Shown here in pieces: positions 43,669 to 52,284 of a stretch of 64,000 nt of DNA (position 1 is its first letter; each line of letters starts with the position of its first letter). A program made the translations under genes and the position numbers. Origin of the DNA: SHZI01 sp964417725 (GTDB lineage Bacteria > Pseudomonadota > Gammaproteobacteria > Steroidobacterales > GCA-2729495); assembly GCA_964417725.1 (NCBI GenBank), contig CAYQIV010000008.1, positions 53,549 through 117,548 of the forward strand, read 5' to 3'. The notes under the pieces were generated by a model. It was not told the origin of the DNA. It searched no databases and saw only the letters and a program-made list of their open reading frames with translations.

Positions 43669-43780
43669 CGGCCGCCTGCCATGCCGGCGCAGGACCGCGC
43701 CGAGGCCATCTTACCGGCCTGCCGCAGCACGGCCCGCCGACCATACGAAAAAAAGGCGGTACCGCGGCCGGCTGAACCCC

Positions 43781-44020
43781 GGCAGGCGGGAGGAAAACCC
43801 GCCGGCGGCTGGTGTGCCGGCCCGGCACCGCGACGCGACAACCCATCATCTGGCCGGCCTCGGGGCCGGGAGGGTTCCGCGACGGCCTGCAGGGGGATAC
43901 AGGCCGCCGCGGTTCCCGCGCTTTGCTGTCGCACCGGGGCCCGGATGCGTTGCTGGCTGGTCCCCGGTCTGCCCGCCGAAGGGGGGAAGCTTCGGCCGGC
44001 ATGGGTGGCATCTTGCCGGC
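43781..44020. other. Non-coding stretch with a run of strong stem-loops
   Basis: The gene-free interval 43669-44082 contains at least six clean inverted repeats in a row. Arms and loops (plus coordinates): 43785-43790/43798-43803 (GGCGGG, loop AGGAAAA); 43854-43859/43864-43869 (CCGGCC, loop TCGG); 43872-43889/43900-43917 (18-base arms, 3 mismatches); 43933-43939/43962-43968 (ACCGGGG/CCCCGGT); 43975-43981/43990-43996 (GCCGAAG/CTTCGGC); 43995-44001/44014-44020 (GCCGGCA/TGCCGGC). This looks like a structured RNA. The strand is unclear. On the minus strand AGACCGGGGACCAGCC is close to the B12 box of cobalamin riboswitches, but the rest does not fit well. Seven A's at 43748-43754 would be a T run on the minus strand. 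The short open frames here look random. Confidence 0.4.
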
Positions 44021-44082
44021 GGGCGGCTCACGCCAGCCTTGCGCCTTCCTTAAGTTTTCTTAATTCCGCGGCACGGGCGAGT

Positions 44083-44898
44083 TCAGCGCGCCGGATCGGG
44101 CACCAGCGTCGACAGCGCCTGGCGCCAGCCATCGGGCGGCAGGCCGGCATCGCCGGCGATCTCGAAGGTCACACGGGCGGTGGCCGGGTGGCGCAGCGTC
44201 TCGATGAGCACCAGCGCGAGGTCGGCACGCGACAGCGTCGCGCGCAGCAGCGGCTGCCAGCGGTCGCCCTGCTCGAGGCGCACGCCGGTGACCCCCGCCG
44301 GCGTGTTGACGAGTCCGGCAGGCCGCACGACGGTGTAGCGCAGGCCGCTGTCGCGCAGGTATTCCTCGCCCCTGAAGCGCCACTCGAGCGCACCTTTGGT
44401 CGCCACGTTGAACGGGTGCCCCGGGTCGGTGACACCGATCGCCGTGAGCAGCACGAAATGCTCGACGCCATGCCGGACGGCGGCATCGACGAGGTTGCGC
44501 ACGCCGCCGTAATCGACGAACTCCGGGCCGTTCTCGCCGCCGACCTGCCGCGACCCGATCACGCTGATGACCATGTCGGCGCCGCGCACAGCCGCATCGA
44601 CCTGCGCCGCATCGCGGACATCGACCTCGACCCAGTCGACCCGGGCGGCCTCCTCGCCAAGCCGCTGCCGTGCCTCGTCGAGGTTGCGCGTGGTGGCACG
44701 GAACGTCAGCCCCTGCGCCTGCAGCGCGCGCACCAGATGCACGCCGACGCGGCCGGAACCGCCGGCGACGAGGATCTGCCGCGTGCCGAGGTCGACCGCG
44801 CGTGCTTCGCGCAGCTTCGTCGCCGGGCTGCAACCGACGAGCAGCAACAACGCCAGCATGCCGCCGCCCAGGCATCGGACCGACCCCCGGGGCGTCAT
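44083..44898 (-). CDS. Lipoprotein-signal NAD(P)-binding SDR-like protein
   Basis: The 271-residue protein is an atypical SDR (NmrA/YwnB-like): ILVAGGSGRVGVHLVRAL is the cofactor motif, followed by DVRDAAQVDAAVRGADMVIS and FVLLTAIGV. It carries an N-terminal lipoprotein signal, LALLLLVGC with Cys 23, so the dehydrogenase-like domain is predicted to be anchored outside the cytoplasm, where cofactor is not expected. Its ATG overlaps the stop of the TPR/oxygenase gene (ATGA). No YxxxK site is obvious, as is normal for NmrA-type members that sense or bind the cofactor. Confidence 0.78.
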   Translation of the reverse strand: MTPRGSVRCLGGGMLALLLLVGCSPATKLREARAVDLGTRQILVAGGSGRVGVHLVRALQAQGLTFRATTRNLDEARQRLGEEAARVDWVEVDVRDAAQVDAAVRGADMVISVIGSRQVGGENGPEFVDYGGVRNLVDAAVRHGVEHFVLLTAIGVTDPGHPFNVATKGALEWRFRGEEYLRDSGLRYTVVRPAGLVNTPAGVTGVRLEQGDRWQPLLRATLSRADLALVLIETLRHPATARVTFEIAGDAGLPPDGWRQALSTLVPDPAR

Positions 44899-46457
44899 GA
44901 CGAACGCCGCAACGAAGGCCGCGCAGCGAGTGCCGGCAGCGGCATGACATCGAAGGCCAGGCTGATGCGCTGGCCGGCGGCGACCCGGAACGGCCGGGTC
45001 GCGTGGTAGAAATAGGAAGCGAACAACACCAGCCGCCCCTCGCGCGGCTCGACCACGCGGCGCGGCGCCGTGTGGCGCACGAGGTAGCGGTCGGGCGGCG
45101 CACCGAACTCGAGCCAGCCGGCATCGGCTGCCGCCTCGCCCATCCCCGCCGGCAGCGCCGCATAATAGACGCCGCTCAGCCAGCCGAGCGGATGCATGTG
45201 CGTCGCCTGGTAGCCGCCCGAGGCGAGCAGCGTGCCCCACGGCCGCAGCGCCCACGTCGCGCTGGCACAGGCCATCACCGGGTGCGTGGCGTGGGCGGCG
45301 CGCAGGTCATCGACCCAGCGATCGACCTCTCGGCGAAGCTGCTCGTTGAGAGCGGCCAGCGCCGGTGTCGCCGCCATGTCGAGTTCGCCGGTCTGGCCAC
45401 CGCCGCGCGTCGACTTGCTGGCCGGACCCGCGAGCAGCGAGGGGTCGGCCTGCAGGGTGGCGCTGACTGCGGCATTGAAGGCGGCATGGCTTGTGAAACC
45501 GGGCGGCGGGGCGAGGTCGACGATGCGCACCAGGTGTCGATAGTCGAGCAGCGCCGCAGCCTCTTCACCGCGGCCGGCATCGCCGAGCGCGTAGGCGCGC
45601 GCCGCCGTCACCAGACGCTCGCCGGGATGGCGGGCGAGGAAGTCGTCAGCCAGCGCCAGCGCTGCCGCATCGTCACCACTGCCCGACAGCAAGTTGACGA
45701 GGTCGGCCGCGGCCCGCGCGTTGTCGGGGTTCCGGGCCACTGCACGGCGCAGCACGGCCATCGCCGCCGGAATCTCGCCGAGGCGGATCCGCGCATAGGC
45801 GAGGTTGACGAGCACCATGTCGTCGTCGCCGTGGATGCGCAGCGCCTGCTCGAGCACCGCGGCGCCCTCCTCATGGCGCGCCAGCGTACACAGCACGGCC
45901 CCACGCGCCGCAAGCAGCAGCGGGTGGCCCGGCACGTGGCCCAGCGCCGTGGCACATTCGGCCAGCGCCTCGTCACCGCAGCCGGCGTCGACCAGCACGT
46001 TGGCCAGATTGCAGCGCACCTCGAGGTCCGACGGGTCGATGGCCAGCAACTCGCGGTAACAGTCTGCCGCGGCCATGAGGTGGCCCCGGTACTGGAGCAC
46101 CGCGCCGAGGTTGGCCAGCGCGCGCGGATGCCCCGGCCGCCGGCGCAACGCCTCGCGCAGCGCCGACTGCGCCGCTTCGAGGCGGCCGGCAGCGAGTTCC
46201 GCCAGCGCCAGTTCGCAGCGGGCCTCCGCGTCATCCGGCGCCACGGCCACGGCCCGGCCGAGCAGTTCGAGCGCCTGGGGCAGGCGATCGGTCTCGCGGG
46301 CCAGCGCACCGTACAGGCGCAGCACGCGCGCATGGCCCGGGTCGGCGGCCAGCACGCGCGCATAAAGCCCTTCGGCGATGTCGAACTCGCCGAGCCGATG
46401 GGCATTCATCGCCTCGCCGCACAGCGCATGGACCTCTGCGGCAGCACGCGCCGGCAT
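44895..46457 (-). CDS. TPR protein with C-terminal 2OG-Fe(II) oxygenase domain
   Basis: The 520-residue protein begins with about eight tetratricopeptide repeats (residues 8-290, for example LARETDRLPQALELLGRAVAVAPDD). The last 220 residues resemble putative 2OG-Fe(II) oxygenases: HMHPLGWLSGVYYAALP provides the first metal ligands, and LVLFASYFYHATRPF with a following Arg provides the distal His and the 2-oxoglutarate Arg. Such fusions are thought to hydroxylate proteins or peptides. It lies 6 bases after the PNPOx-like gene and overlaps the lipoprotein SDR, so the three form an operon. The substrate is unknown. Confidence 0.8.
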   Translation of the reverse strand: MPARAAAEVHALCGEAMNAHRLGEFDIAEGLYARVLAADPGHARVLRLYGALARETDRLPQALELLGRAVAVAPDDAEARCELALAELAAGRLEAAQSALREALRRRPGHPRALANLGAVLQYRGHLMAAADCYRELLAIDPSDLEVRCNLANVLVDAGCGDEALAECATALGHVPGHPLLLAARGAVLCTLARHEEGAAVLEQALRIHGDDDMVLVNLAYARIRLGEIPAAMAVLRRAVARNPDNARAAADLVNLLSGSGDDAAALALADDFLARHPGERLVTAARAYALGDAGRGEEAAALLDYRHLVRIVDLAPPPGFTSHAAFNAAVSATLQADPSLLAGPASKSTRGGGQTGELDMAATPALAALNEQLRREVDRWVDDLRAAHATHPVMACASATWALRPWGTLLASGGYQATHMHPLGWLSGVYYAALPAGMGEAAADAGWLEFGAPPDRYLVRHTAPRRVVEPREGRLVLFASYFYHATRPFRVAAGQRISLAFDVMPLPALAARPSLRRSS

Positions 46458-46463
46458 CGCCGC

Positions 46464-46982
46464 TCAGCCCTCGCGCAGCCAGCGCTGCTTGGCGTGATAG
46501 CCCAGCCGCCACAGCCACGTCTCGGTGTAGAGGATGCGCTCGGGGACGATGCGCACCACCTGACGTTCGAAGGGCTTCGAGGCATCCATGCCGAGGTCGG
46601 TCATCCATTCGTGCCAGCGGAAGATCGCCATGCCGTGTGCCCAGCCCGGCGCGTGCGGCTCGATGACCTGTGCCTGACCGAAGACCTGCGCACCGCGCGC
46701 GCTGTGCCAGCCGTGGTAGGCCCCGTGCACCGCCAGCGAAACCCGCGGGTCGCGCTGCATGGCCTTGAGTTTGGGCGTACCGGGGTCCGGCAGCATGTAG
46801 AGGTCGAGACCATCGGCGTAGTACTCGATGGGGCTGGCGATCGGCCCGCCGCGTGCATCGACAGTGGCGACCACGCACATGTTGGTCGAGCCGAGCAACT
46901 GCTGGATGCGGTCCTCCAGATCGGCACGCGGCAACACCGCATCGGGCCACGGTGGCTCAACCCAGGGATAGGCCTTGCTCAT
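46464..46982 (-). CDS. PNPOx-like split-barrel flavin/cofactor-binding protein
   Basis: The 172-residue protein has the pyridoxamine-phosphate-oxidase-like split barrel: MCVVATVDARGGPIASPIEYY, then LYMLPDPGTPKLKAMQRDPRVSLAVHG, with a C-terminal region rich in Trp (TETWLWRLGYHAKQRW). Members bind FMN, F420 or haem and act as oxidoreductases or cofactor-binding proteins; the cofactor cannot be told here. It is the first gene of the unit with the TPR/oxygenase gene. The ATG at 46982 begins the conserved part; upstream in-frame codons are non-coding. Confidence 0.75.
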   Translation of the reverse strand: MSKAYPWVEPPWPDAVLPRADLEDRIQQLLGSTNMCVVATVDARGGPIASPIEYYADGLDLYMLPDPGTPKLKAMQRDPRVSLAVHGAYHGWHSARGAQVFGQAQVIEPHAPGWAHGMAIFRWHEWMTDLGMDASKPFERQVVRIVPERILYTETWLWRLGYHAKQRWLREG

Positions 46983-47134
46983 CGATGCATCACTCCTCTG
47001 CCGCCCGAAGCCGAAGGCCGAAGCATAGCCGAGGACGACCGCGCACAGCCCAGCCGGCACGGCACCTGCCGCAGCAGTCGCATCGCCACCCGTGCCGCGG
47101 TCAGCGCGCGGCCACGGCGCGGCACGTGCCGGCC

Positions 47135-47908
47135 TCACGGGTCGCGGACGAGCCCGCCACGCGGATACCGGGCGTGGTCCGGGGGCAGTGGGTCCCGCGC
47201 CAGGCCCGGGAGGATGTCGAGATAGTACTGGAGCGGCCAGTAGTGACCATTGCGCGGGAACGTGGCACGGCCCGGATGGGCGCTGACATCGATGTTCCAG
47301 GCCCGGGCCAGCGGCTGGTTGGTCGCCGGGGCGGCATCATCGGTGTTGATCACCGCCAGGGCGAAATCAGCGCAGCGGCCATGCTGGCGCGCGCCGTGGC
47401 GCCAGTCGACGACGCCGTGCAACTGGAACGGATCGAGGAACACCGTGGTGACGCGCGCCGCCGTGCGCCCCGGCGCAACGTGATTGCGGTAACCCTCGCA
47501 CAAGGCATCGGCGAGATAGGCGCCGGAACTGTGCACGACGAGTTCCAGCGACTCGAGGGTGGCCAGACCTGCCAGCGCCTCGCCGGTCAGCGCACCGAGG
47601 CGCTCGGCCGTGGCGGCGGCACGCAGGCGCCGGTCAGACCACGGCGCCCAGTGGAGCAAACGCACCACCACATCCGTGCGGCCGGCGGCGGCATGCTGCG
47701 CGCCGATGCGCGAGACGATCGCCGGGAACAGCGGGTTGTCGCCGTCGACGCTGCCATGGGCGACGAGGACCAGGGTGCGGGTTGCGGCCGGGATGTCGGT
47801 CAGCGCGGACGGCAACGGAGCCGCCAGTGGCCAGCGCGTGTAGGCCTCGAACCCGGCGAGCGCCAGCGCCGCGAGCCCCGCCAGCCGCACGAAGTTTTTC
47901 AGGCGCAT
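47135..47908 (-). CDS. Membrane-anchored alpha/beta-hydrolase-like protein
   Basis: The 257-residue product has an N-terminal hydrophobic anchor or signal (FVRLAGLAALALAGFEAY). The downstream domain carries LVLVAHGSVDGDNPLFPA and VVHSSGAYLADAL, which fits a nucleophile elbow with Ser in VHSSGA, although the leading Gly is Val. A His-containing end (NGHYWPLQYYL) could complete a triad. I place it with lipase-like alpha/beta hydrolases of unknown substrate. ATG 47908 is preferred because it starts the signal; an in-frame ATG at 48019 would add an unlikely Arg-rich leader. Confidence 0.6.
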   Translation of the reverse strand: MRLKNFVRLAGLAALALAGFEAYTRWPLAAPLPSALTDIPAATRTLVLVAHGSVDGDNPLFPAIVSRIGAQHAAAGRTDVVVRLLHWAPWSDRRLRAAATAERLGALTGEALAGLATLESLELVVHSSGAYLADALCEGYRNHVAPGRTAARVTTVFLDPFQLHGVVDWRHGARQHGRCADFALAVINTDDAAPATNQPLARAWNIDVSAHPGRATFPRNGHYWPLQYYLDILPGLARDPLPPDHARYPRGGLVRDP

Positions 47909-48062
47909 GCGGCCCCACGATCCGAACACCCAGCCAGAAACCCATGGCCACGTCGCCACCCGGGCTGCGCGGGCCAGGACGGCCCGGACAAGCGCCGCAG
48001 ACACCGGGAACCGCGGCACGCGCCGCGCGGGAGGGGAGATGGCCGCGGCACGGCCGAGGGCG

Positions 48063-48782
48063 TCAGGCCCCGGCGGTCGGCGAGTGGCGCCCCGCGGCCC
48101 GCCGGCCGATCAGGGCAAAGCTCAGTGCAACCAGCCAGGCCACGCCCGGCGCGGGCACCACAGCGATGTCGCCGGGGTGCACGGCCCAGGCGTAATGCTC
48201 GGCGAACTTGCCGTGCTGGCGCTGGTAACCGTCGCTGAAGTAGAACTTCCACGCCTCGCTGCTGTCGGGCGCGTACTCGGTACCCGACCAGTACTTGTCG
48301 GCCATCAGGTTGGCAAACGGCCCGCTGTAAGTCAGCCCCCAGCCGGGCTGCGCCACGCAGCCGCCACCGGGCGCGCAGTAGGCCTGGTTGCCGAGCGTGA
48401 CGTAGTAGAGGTGTGCCATCTCGCTGTAGACGGCGCTGCCATCGGCCGTCTGCACGTTGTAGCCGCAGTCGGTGCCGTCGTTGGAAGCATTGCAGCCCGG
48501 CGTGCCGGTGTCGACGACCGACGGCAGCCGCCACTGGTGGCCACCGAGGTGGCGGGCGGTGTTGAGGCCGGCCACCCAGACCTGTGACCCGGCCCATGTC
48601 ATGAGGCCGTCGTCGTCGTAACCGGATGTGGCGGCGTAATTGGCATCGGCCAGCCAGCTGATATCAAGCGCGTCGTCGTACCAGGCCTGGCCGCCGAGCC
48701 GCGACAGCAACGCCGCCTCGGCACTGCCCGCGGCGAACACGGCCAGCACCAGCAGCGTGATCGATCCATCGACCGCTTTCAT
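48063..48782 (-). CDS. DUF1566-like exported protein with PEP-CTERM sorting signal
   Basis: The 239-residue protein has a signal peptide and a DUF1566/Lcl-like domain: MTWAGSQVWVAGLNTARHLGG, then WRLPSVVDTG and DKYWSGTEYAPDSSEAWKFYF. The C-terminus is VPAPGVAWLVALSFALIGRR, which matches the PEP-CTERM tripartite signal (VPxP motif, hydrophobic helix, Arg cluster) recognised by exosortase. Such proteins are processed and exported in exopolysaccharide-forming Pseudomonadota. No exosortase gene is in the window. The C-terminal tail after the Arg pair is slightly longer than usual. Confidence 0.75.
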   Translation of the reverse strand: MKAVDGSITLLVLAVFAAGSAEAALLSRLGGQAWYDDALDISWLADANYAATSGYDDDGLMTWAGSQVWVAGLNTARHLGGHQWRLPSVVDTGTPGCNASNDGTDCGYNVQTADGSAVYSEMAHLYYVTLGNQAYCAPGGGCVAQPGWGLTYSGPFANLMADKYWSGTEYAPDSSEAWKFYFSDGYQRQHGKFAEHYAWAVHPGDIAVVPAPGVAWLVALSFALIGRRAAGRHSPTAGA

Positions 48783-49173
48783 CGTCTTTCCCCGTCGCGC
48801 TTCACCGACCGGCGGTGCCGCGTGCATTTTTGTCTTGTTGTGGTTGACGTTCAGGGTCACACCGCAGGTCGGGCGTGCACCGGGACGTGTCACCGGAGAC
48901 TCTAGCGCCGGCGACCGGCGTTGTCATCCGGACGCAATCGGGACTGGATATATTATGTAACATCAGACCGGCGTCGATGGCGCCGTTGAGCCCGCCGGAC
49001 AGTGCACCGACTTGTGCCTTATGTCAAACAAAAAATCATCAACCGGGCCACTGTTTCGCGCTACGTACGGTCCGCCCGCGCGCCCCCCGCAGGATGGTCA
49101 CGCCGGCCGATCGGCCGCGGCAGCGAGCCATCCGCCCCCCTACACTGCGGTCTCATCCCCCCGGAGCTGCACG
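48783..49173. other. Intergenic region between divergent genes
   Basis: These 391 bases separate the PEP-CTERM gene from the flavin-reductase-like gene and hold no convincing gene. Notable points are an AT-rich patch at 48948-48960 (ATATATTATGTAA), another near 49018-49042, and a perfect 14-base palindrome CGGCCGATCGGCCG at 49104-49117. These are likely promoter elements for one or both genes, but no -35/-10 pair with normal spacing stands out. Confidence 0.4.
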
Positions 49174-50016
49174 ATGAAAAAAGAAGCCCGCATCCGCCCC
49201 TTCTGGTATTCCGACGTCTGGCTGTTCCCGAAGCTCATCACCCTCATCACCAGCCTCGACGAGGCCGGGCGCATCAACGCCGCGCCCTACTCGCACATCA
49301 TGCAGTACGACGTGATGGCGAAGAACCCGCGGCTGATCGTCGGCTTCCGCCAGGACTCGCACAGCTTCCGCAATATCTGCGCGACGAAGGAATTCGTCGT
49401 CAACTGCCCGCCCGCCGACTACCTCGACGACATGATGGAAACCGCGCGCTTCTATCCCGAGGGCGTCAACGAACTCGAGCACACACGTTTCACCATGATC
49501 CCTTCGAAGCACGTGCGGCCGCCGAGCATCGCCGAATGCCCGCAGATCGCCGAGTGTGAGGCCGAGGAGATCATCCGCCTCGAAAAGAGCAGCGGCATCG
49601 TCATCGCGAAGATCAAGGCACTGGTCTTCGACGAAGAGCTCATCGACATGGGCCGCGAGGAACGCATCCGGCGCATGAACCTGCCGATCGGGCTCGGCGA
49701 CGAGGACCGCCAGCTCTACTTCCACACCACCCTCGGCGAGATCACCACGCACACCCTCGGCGAAAGCCCCGGCGGCACCAAGGGCGGCGAGGTCACGCTG
49801 TCGATGCCGTGGGAAGCCGACGCGCTGCAGACCCTGATGACCATCCCGCCGATGGTGCGCAGCATGGTCACGCAGCAGACCGAAGACCACGCCCGCGCCA
49901 GGGGCGATGGCCGCGTCACCCGGGCCCGCTTCGACGAATTCGCCCTCGAACAGGGCATGACGCCGGAACTGCTCGATCGCTTCCGCCGCAAGCGCGCCGC
50001 GCCGGACGCACACTGA
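49174..50016 (+). CDS. Flavin-reductase-like FMN-binding protein
   Basis: The 280-residue protein contains a flavin-reductase-like split barrel in its first 170 residues: WYSDVWLFPKLITLITSLDEAGRINAAPYSHIMQYDV, then NPRLIVGFRQDSHSFRNI and TKEFVVNCPPADYLDDM. This family reduces or binds FMN and often pairs with monooxygenases. The C-terminal 80 residues are an extension of unknown role. GGAG 7 nt upstream supports ATG 49174. It stands near an LLM-type flavin enzyme (51.2-52.3 kb), which may be coincidental or a reductase/oxygenase pairing. Confidence 0.82.
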   Translation: MKKEARIRPFWYSDVWLFPKLITLITSLDEAGRINAAPYSHIMQYDVMAKNPRLIVGFRQDSHSFRNICATKEFVVNCPPADYLDDMMETARFYPEGVNELEHTRFTMIPSKHVRPPSIAECPQIAECEAEEIIRLEKSSGIVIAKIKALVFDEELIDMGREERIRRMNLPIGLGDEDRQLYFHTTLGEITTHTLGESPGGTKGGEVTLSMPWEADALQTLMTIPPMVRSMVTQQTEDHARARGDGRVTRARFDEFALEQGMTPELLDRFRRKRAAPDAH

Positions 50017-50154
50017 AGGGCACGACGGCCGGGCGCGTGGCCGATGCCCGGCCATCGCGCCTGCCCGCGGCCTGACCCCGGCGGCCACAGACCCGCTGCA
50101 CGGGCGTATCGCCTGCATTATCGTGGGCCGCCTTCCGCCGACGACACGACGCGC

Positions 50155-51225
50155 ATGACCCTGTCATTCATCGACCGCCCGGCACCGGCCGCCGGCCACG
50201 TCAGCGACATCGCGCCCGGCCTGCGCTGGCTGCGCATGCCGCTGCCCTTCGCCCTCGACCACGTCAACCTGTGGCTGCTGCGCGACCGGCACGGCGACGA
50301 CGAGGGCTGGGCGATCGTCGACTGCGGCGTCGATGACGCACCGACACGTGCGGCGTGGGCGCAGGTCTTCGCCCACGGCCTCGATGGCCTGCCCGTGGGG
50401 CGCGTGATCGTCACCCACATGCACCCCGACCACGTCGGCCTCGCCCACTGGCTGACCGGCGACGGCGGGTCGCCGGCGCACGGCGCCCGGTTGTGGATGA
50501 GCACCGCTGACTGGTACGCCGCACGCCTGCACAGCCGCGCCGGCAGTGGCACCGGCGGTGAGGAAGCGGCACGCTTCTTCCGCCTTCACGGCCTCGTCGA
50601 TCCCGCGGCGCTCGACCAGGTGCGTGCCCGTGTCCGCCACTACAGCGGCCTGGTGCCCGACGTCCCGGCCTGCCACGCACGGCTGATGGACGGCCAGGTG
50701 CTGCGCATCGGCGACGGCGACTGGCGGTGCATCGTCGGCCACGGCCACGCCCCCGAACACATATCGCTGTACTGCGCGGCGCGCGGCGTGCTGATCTCCG
50801 GCGACATGCTCCTGCCCCGCATCAGCACCAACGTCAGCGTGATGGCCGTCGAGCCCGAAGCCGACCCGCTGCCGCTGTATCTCGCATCGATCGAACGCCT
50901 GCGCGCGCTGCCGGCCGATACCCTGGTGCTGCCCTCGCACGGCCTGCCGTTCCGCGGCCTGCACGCACGCATCGACGCGCTGGTTGCCCACCACGATGTG
51001 CGCCTCGCTGAGGTCGTCACCGCCTGCACCGCGGCACCCCGCAGCGCTGCGGCGCTGCTCGACATCCTCTTCCGCCGCACCCTCGACCTGCACCAGACGA
51101 CCTTTGCCATGGGCGAGGCCATCGCCCACCTCCATGCGCTCGAAGCGCGGGGTCGCCTGCAGCGCATCGACGGTGCTGACGGCGTGCGGCGCTTCCGGGC
51201 CGTGCAGGCACCGCCCGAGCGGTGA
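50155..51225 (+). CDS. MBL-fold metallohydrolase
   Basis: The 356-residue hydrolase has the metal-binding motif THMHPDHVG (about residues 84-92), GHGHAPEHISLYC (about 197-209) and SGDMLLPRIS (about 216), typical of glyoxalase-II/lactonase-like MBL proteins. The C-terminal 90 residues are helical and resemble the winged-helix extension (DUF-like, LACTB2 type). The substrate is unknown; acyl-CoA thioesters or hydroxyacyl thiols are plausible for this subgroup. It converges on the LLM-family gene with 3 bases between the stops. Confidence 0.82.
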   Translation: MTLSFIDRPAPAAGHVSDIAPGLRWLRMPLPFALDHVNLWLLRDRHGDDEGWAIVDCGVDDAPTRAAWAQVFAHGLDGLPVGRVIVTHMHPDHVGLAHWLTGDGGSPAHGARLWMSTADWYAARLHSRAGSGTGGEEAARFFRLHGLVDPAALDQVRARVRHYSGLVPDVPACHARLMDGQVLRIGDGDWRCIVGHGHAPEHISLYCAARGVLISGDMLLPRISTNVSVMAVEPEADPLPLYLASIERLRALPADTLVLPSHGLPFRGLHARIDALVAHHDVRLAEVVTACTAAPRSAAALLDILFRRTLDLHQTTFAMGEAIAHLHALEARGRLQRIDGADGVRRFRAVQAPPER

Positions 51226-51228
51226 GGA

Positions 51229-52260
51229 TCACGCCTCGAGCGCGGGGACGACGCACCGGGCGATCAGCCTCATCGAGGCCTCCGGCGCGTCGTAGAGCCG
51301 CAGGTTCAGCGCCGTCACGCCGGCGTCGCGGAAGGCGCGGATGCGCGCGGTCAGCGCCGGCAGGTCGCCCTCGTCGCCGACCAGGGTCAGCGCGTCGGCC
51401 AGCGCATCCATGACACGCCGGGACACGGCCGGCGACGGGTCCTGGCCCCCGGCATAGGCGGCGGCCAGTGCCGGCAACCGCGCCTGCACGAGGTCGCAGT
51501 CCGCGGCATCGAGGAAGGGTGCCAGGCGTGCCCGTTCCCACAGGCCCCGCACCCAGAGCTTGCGGCGCGCCTCCGCATAGGCAAGTTCCCGGTCCGGCTT
51601 CACGTGCCAGGCGACGACATTGCCGACGGCAAACCCGGCCGCTGACCGGCCCGCCGCCACCAGGCCGGCCCGCAGCCGCGCCAACGTGTCGGGCAGCTGG
51701 TTCTGCGGGACATCCGACAGCAGCACGCCGTCGGCGTGGCTGCCTGCCAGGGTCAGCATCCGCGGCCCGTTGGCTGCCAGATCGAGCCGCGGGGGCGGAT
51801 ACCGGGTGGCCCAGGCGGCGCGGTAGCCCTCCACCCGATACACCTCGCCGGCGTAGTCCACCGGCTCGCCCGTGGCGGCGAGGCGCAGGAATTCGAGGCA
51901 TTCCTTCACGCCCTGCACCATCCGCGGATGCACGCTCTGCCGGTCCGGCTTGAGGTGCATCGCGATGATCGCACCGCCGCCGCCGCCGACGGCAAGGTGG
52001 GCACGCCCCCGGCTGAGTTCGTTCAGGGTCAGCAGGGCGTTCGCCATCTTCGCCGGGTGCAGCTCGAACGGACTGATGGCCACCGGCCCCAGGCGCAGGC
52101 GCCGGCTCGCCGCGGCGAGGGGCGCGAAGGCGAGAAAGGGATCCCGGGACTGGAGGATGTTGGGCACGCCCACCGCGTCGAAGCCCAGCGACTCGGCGAG
52201 CCGCCCGAGTGCCCGCAGGCGCGCGGGCGAATCGGGCTCGAACAGGAAATGGATGCGCAT
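51229..52260 (-). CDS. LLM-class flavin-dependent oxidoreductase
   Basis: The 343-residue protein is a luciferase-like monooxygenase family TIM barrel: it begins MRIHFLFEPDSPARLRALGR, with LGPVAISPFELHPAKMANALLTLNELSRGR and a later GGGGGAIIAMHLKPD. LLM enzymes use FMN or F420. The organism group makes FMN more likely. It is the last gene of the high-G+C chromosomal part; its 5' side faces the proposed island boundary, so any promoter region may have been altered by insertion. Confidence 0.85.
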   Translation of the reverse strand: MRIHFLFEPDSPARLRALGRLAESLGFDAVGVPNILQSRDPFLAFAPLAAASRRLRLGPVAISPFELHPAKMANALLTLNELSRGRAHLAVGGGGGAIIAMHLKPDRQSVHPRMVQGVKECLEFLRLAATGEPVDYAGEVYRVEGYRAAWATRYPPPRLDLAANGPRMLTLAGSHADGVLLSDVPQNQLPDTLARLRAGLVAAGRSAAGFAVGNVVAWHVKPDRELAYAEARRKLWVRGLWERARLAPFLDAADCDLVQARLPALAAAYAGGQDPSPAVSRRVMDALADALTLVGDEGDLPALTARIRAFRDAGVTALNLRLYDAPEASMRLIARCVVPALEA

Positions 52261-52284
52261 GGACGGGGCGGCGGGCGGGTGAAC

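Noticed and set aside
43741..43770. Rho-independent terminator formed by GCGGTACCGC and seven A's (minus-strand T run)
   Set aside because: The palindrome could form only a 3-bp stem with a 4-base loop, too weak for a terminator.
43604..44011. Minus-strand open frame of 135 codons in the hairpin region
   Set aside because: No signal, no domain, Arg/Pro/Ser-rich composition; it overlaps the regulator start and a set of strong inverted repeats.
43933..44020. Cobalamin riboswitch on the minus strand
   Set aside because: AGACCGGGGACCAGCC is close to the B12 box and GATGCCAC is suggestive, but I cannot fit the upstream core (GGGAA, GGTG, CCCGCAACTGT). An Rfam search would be needed, so it is kept only as a remark.
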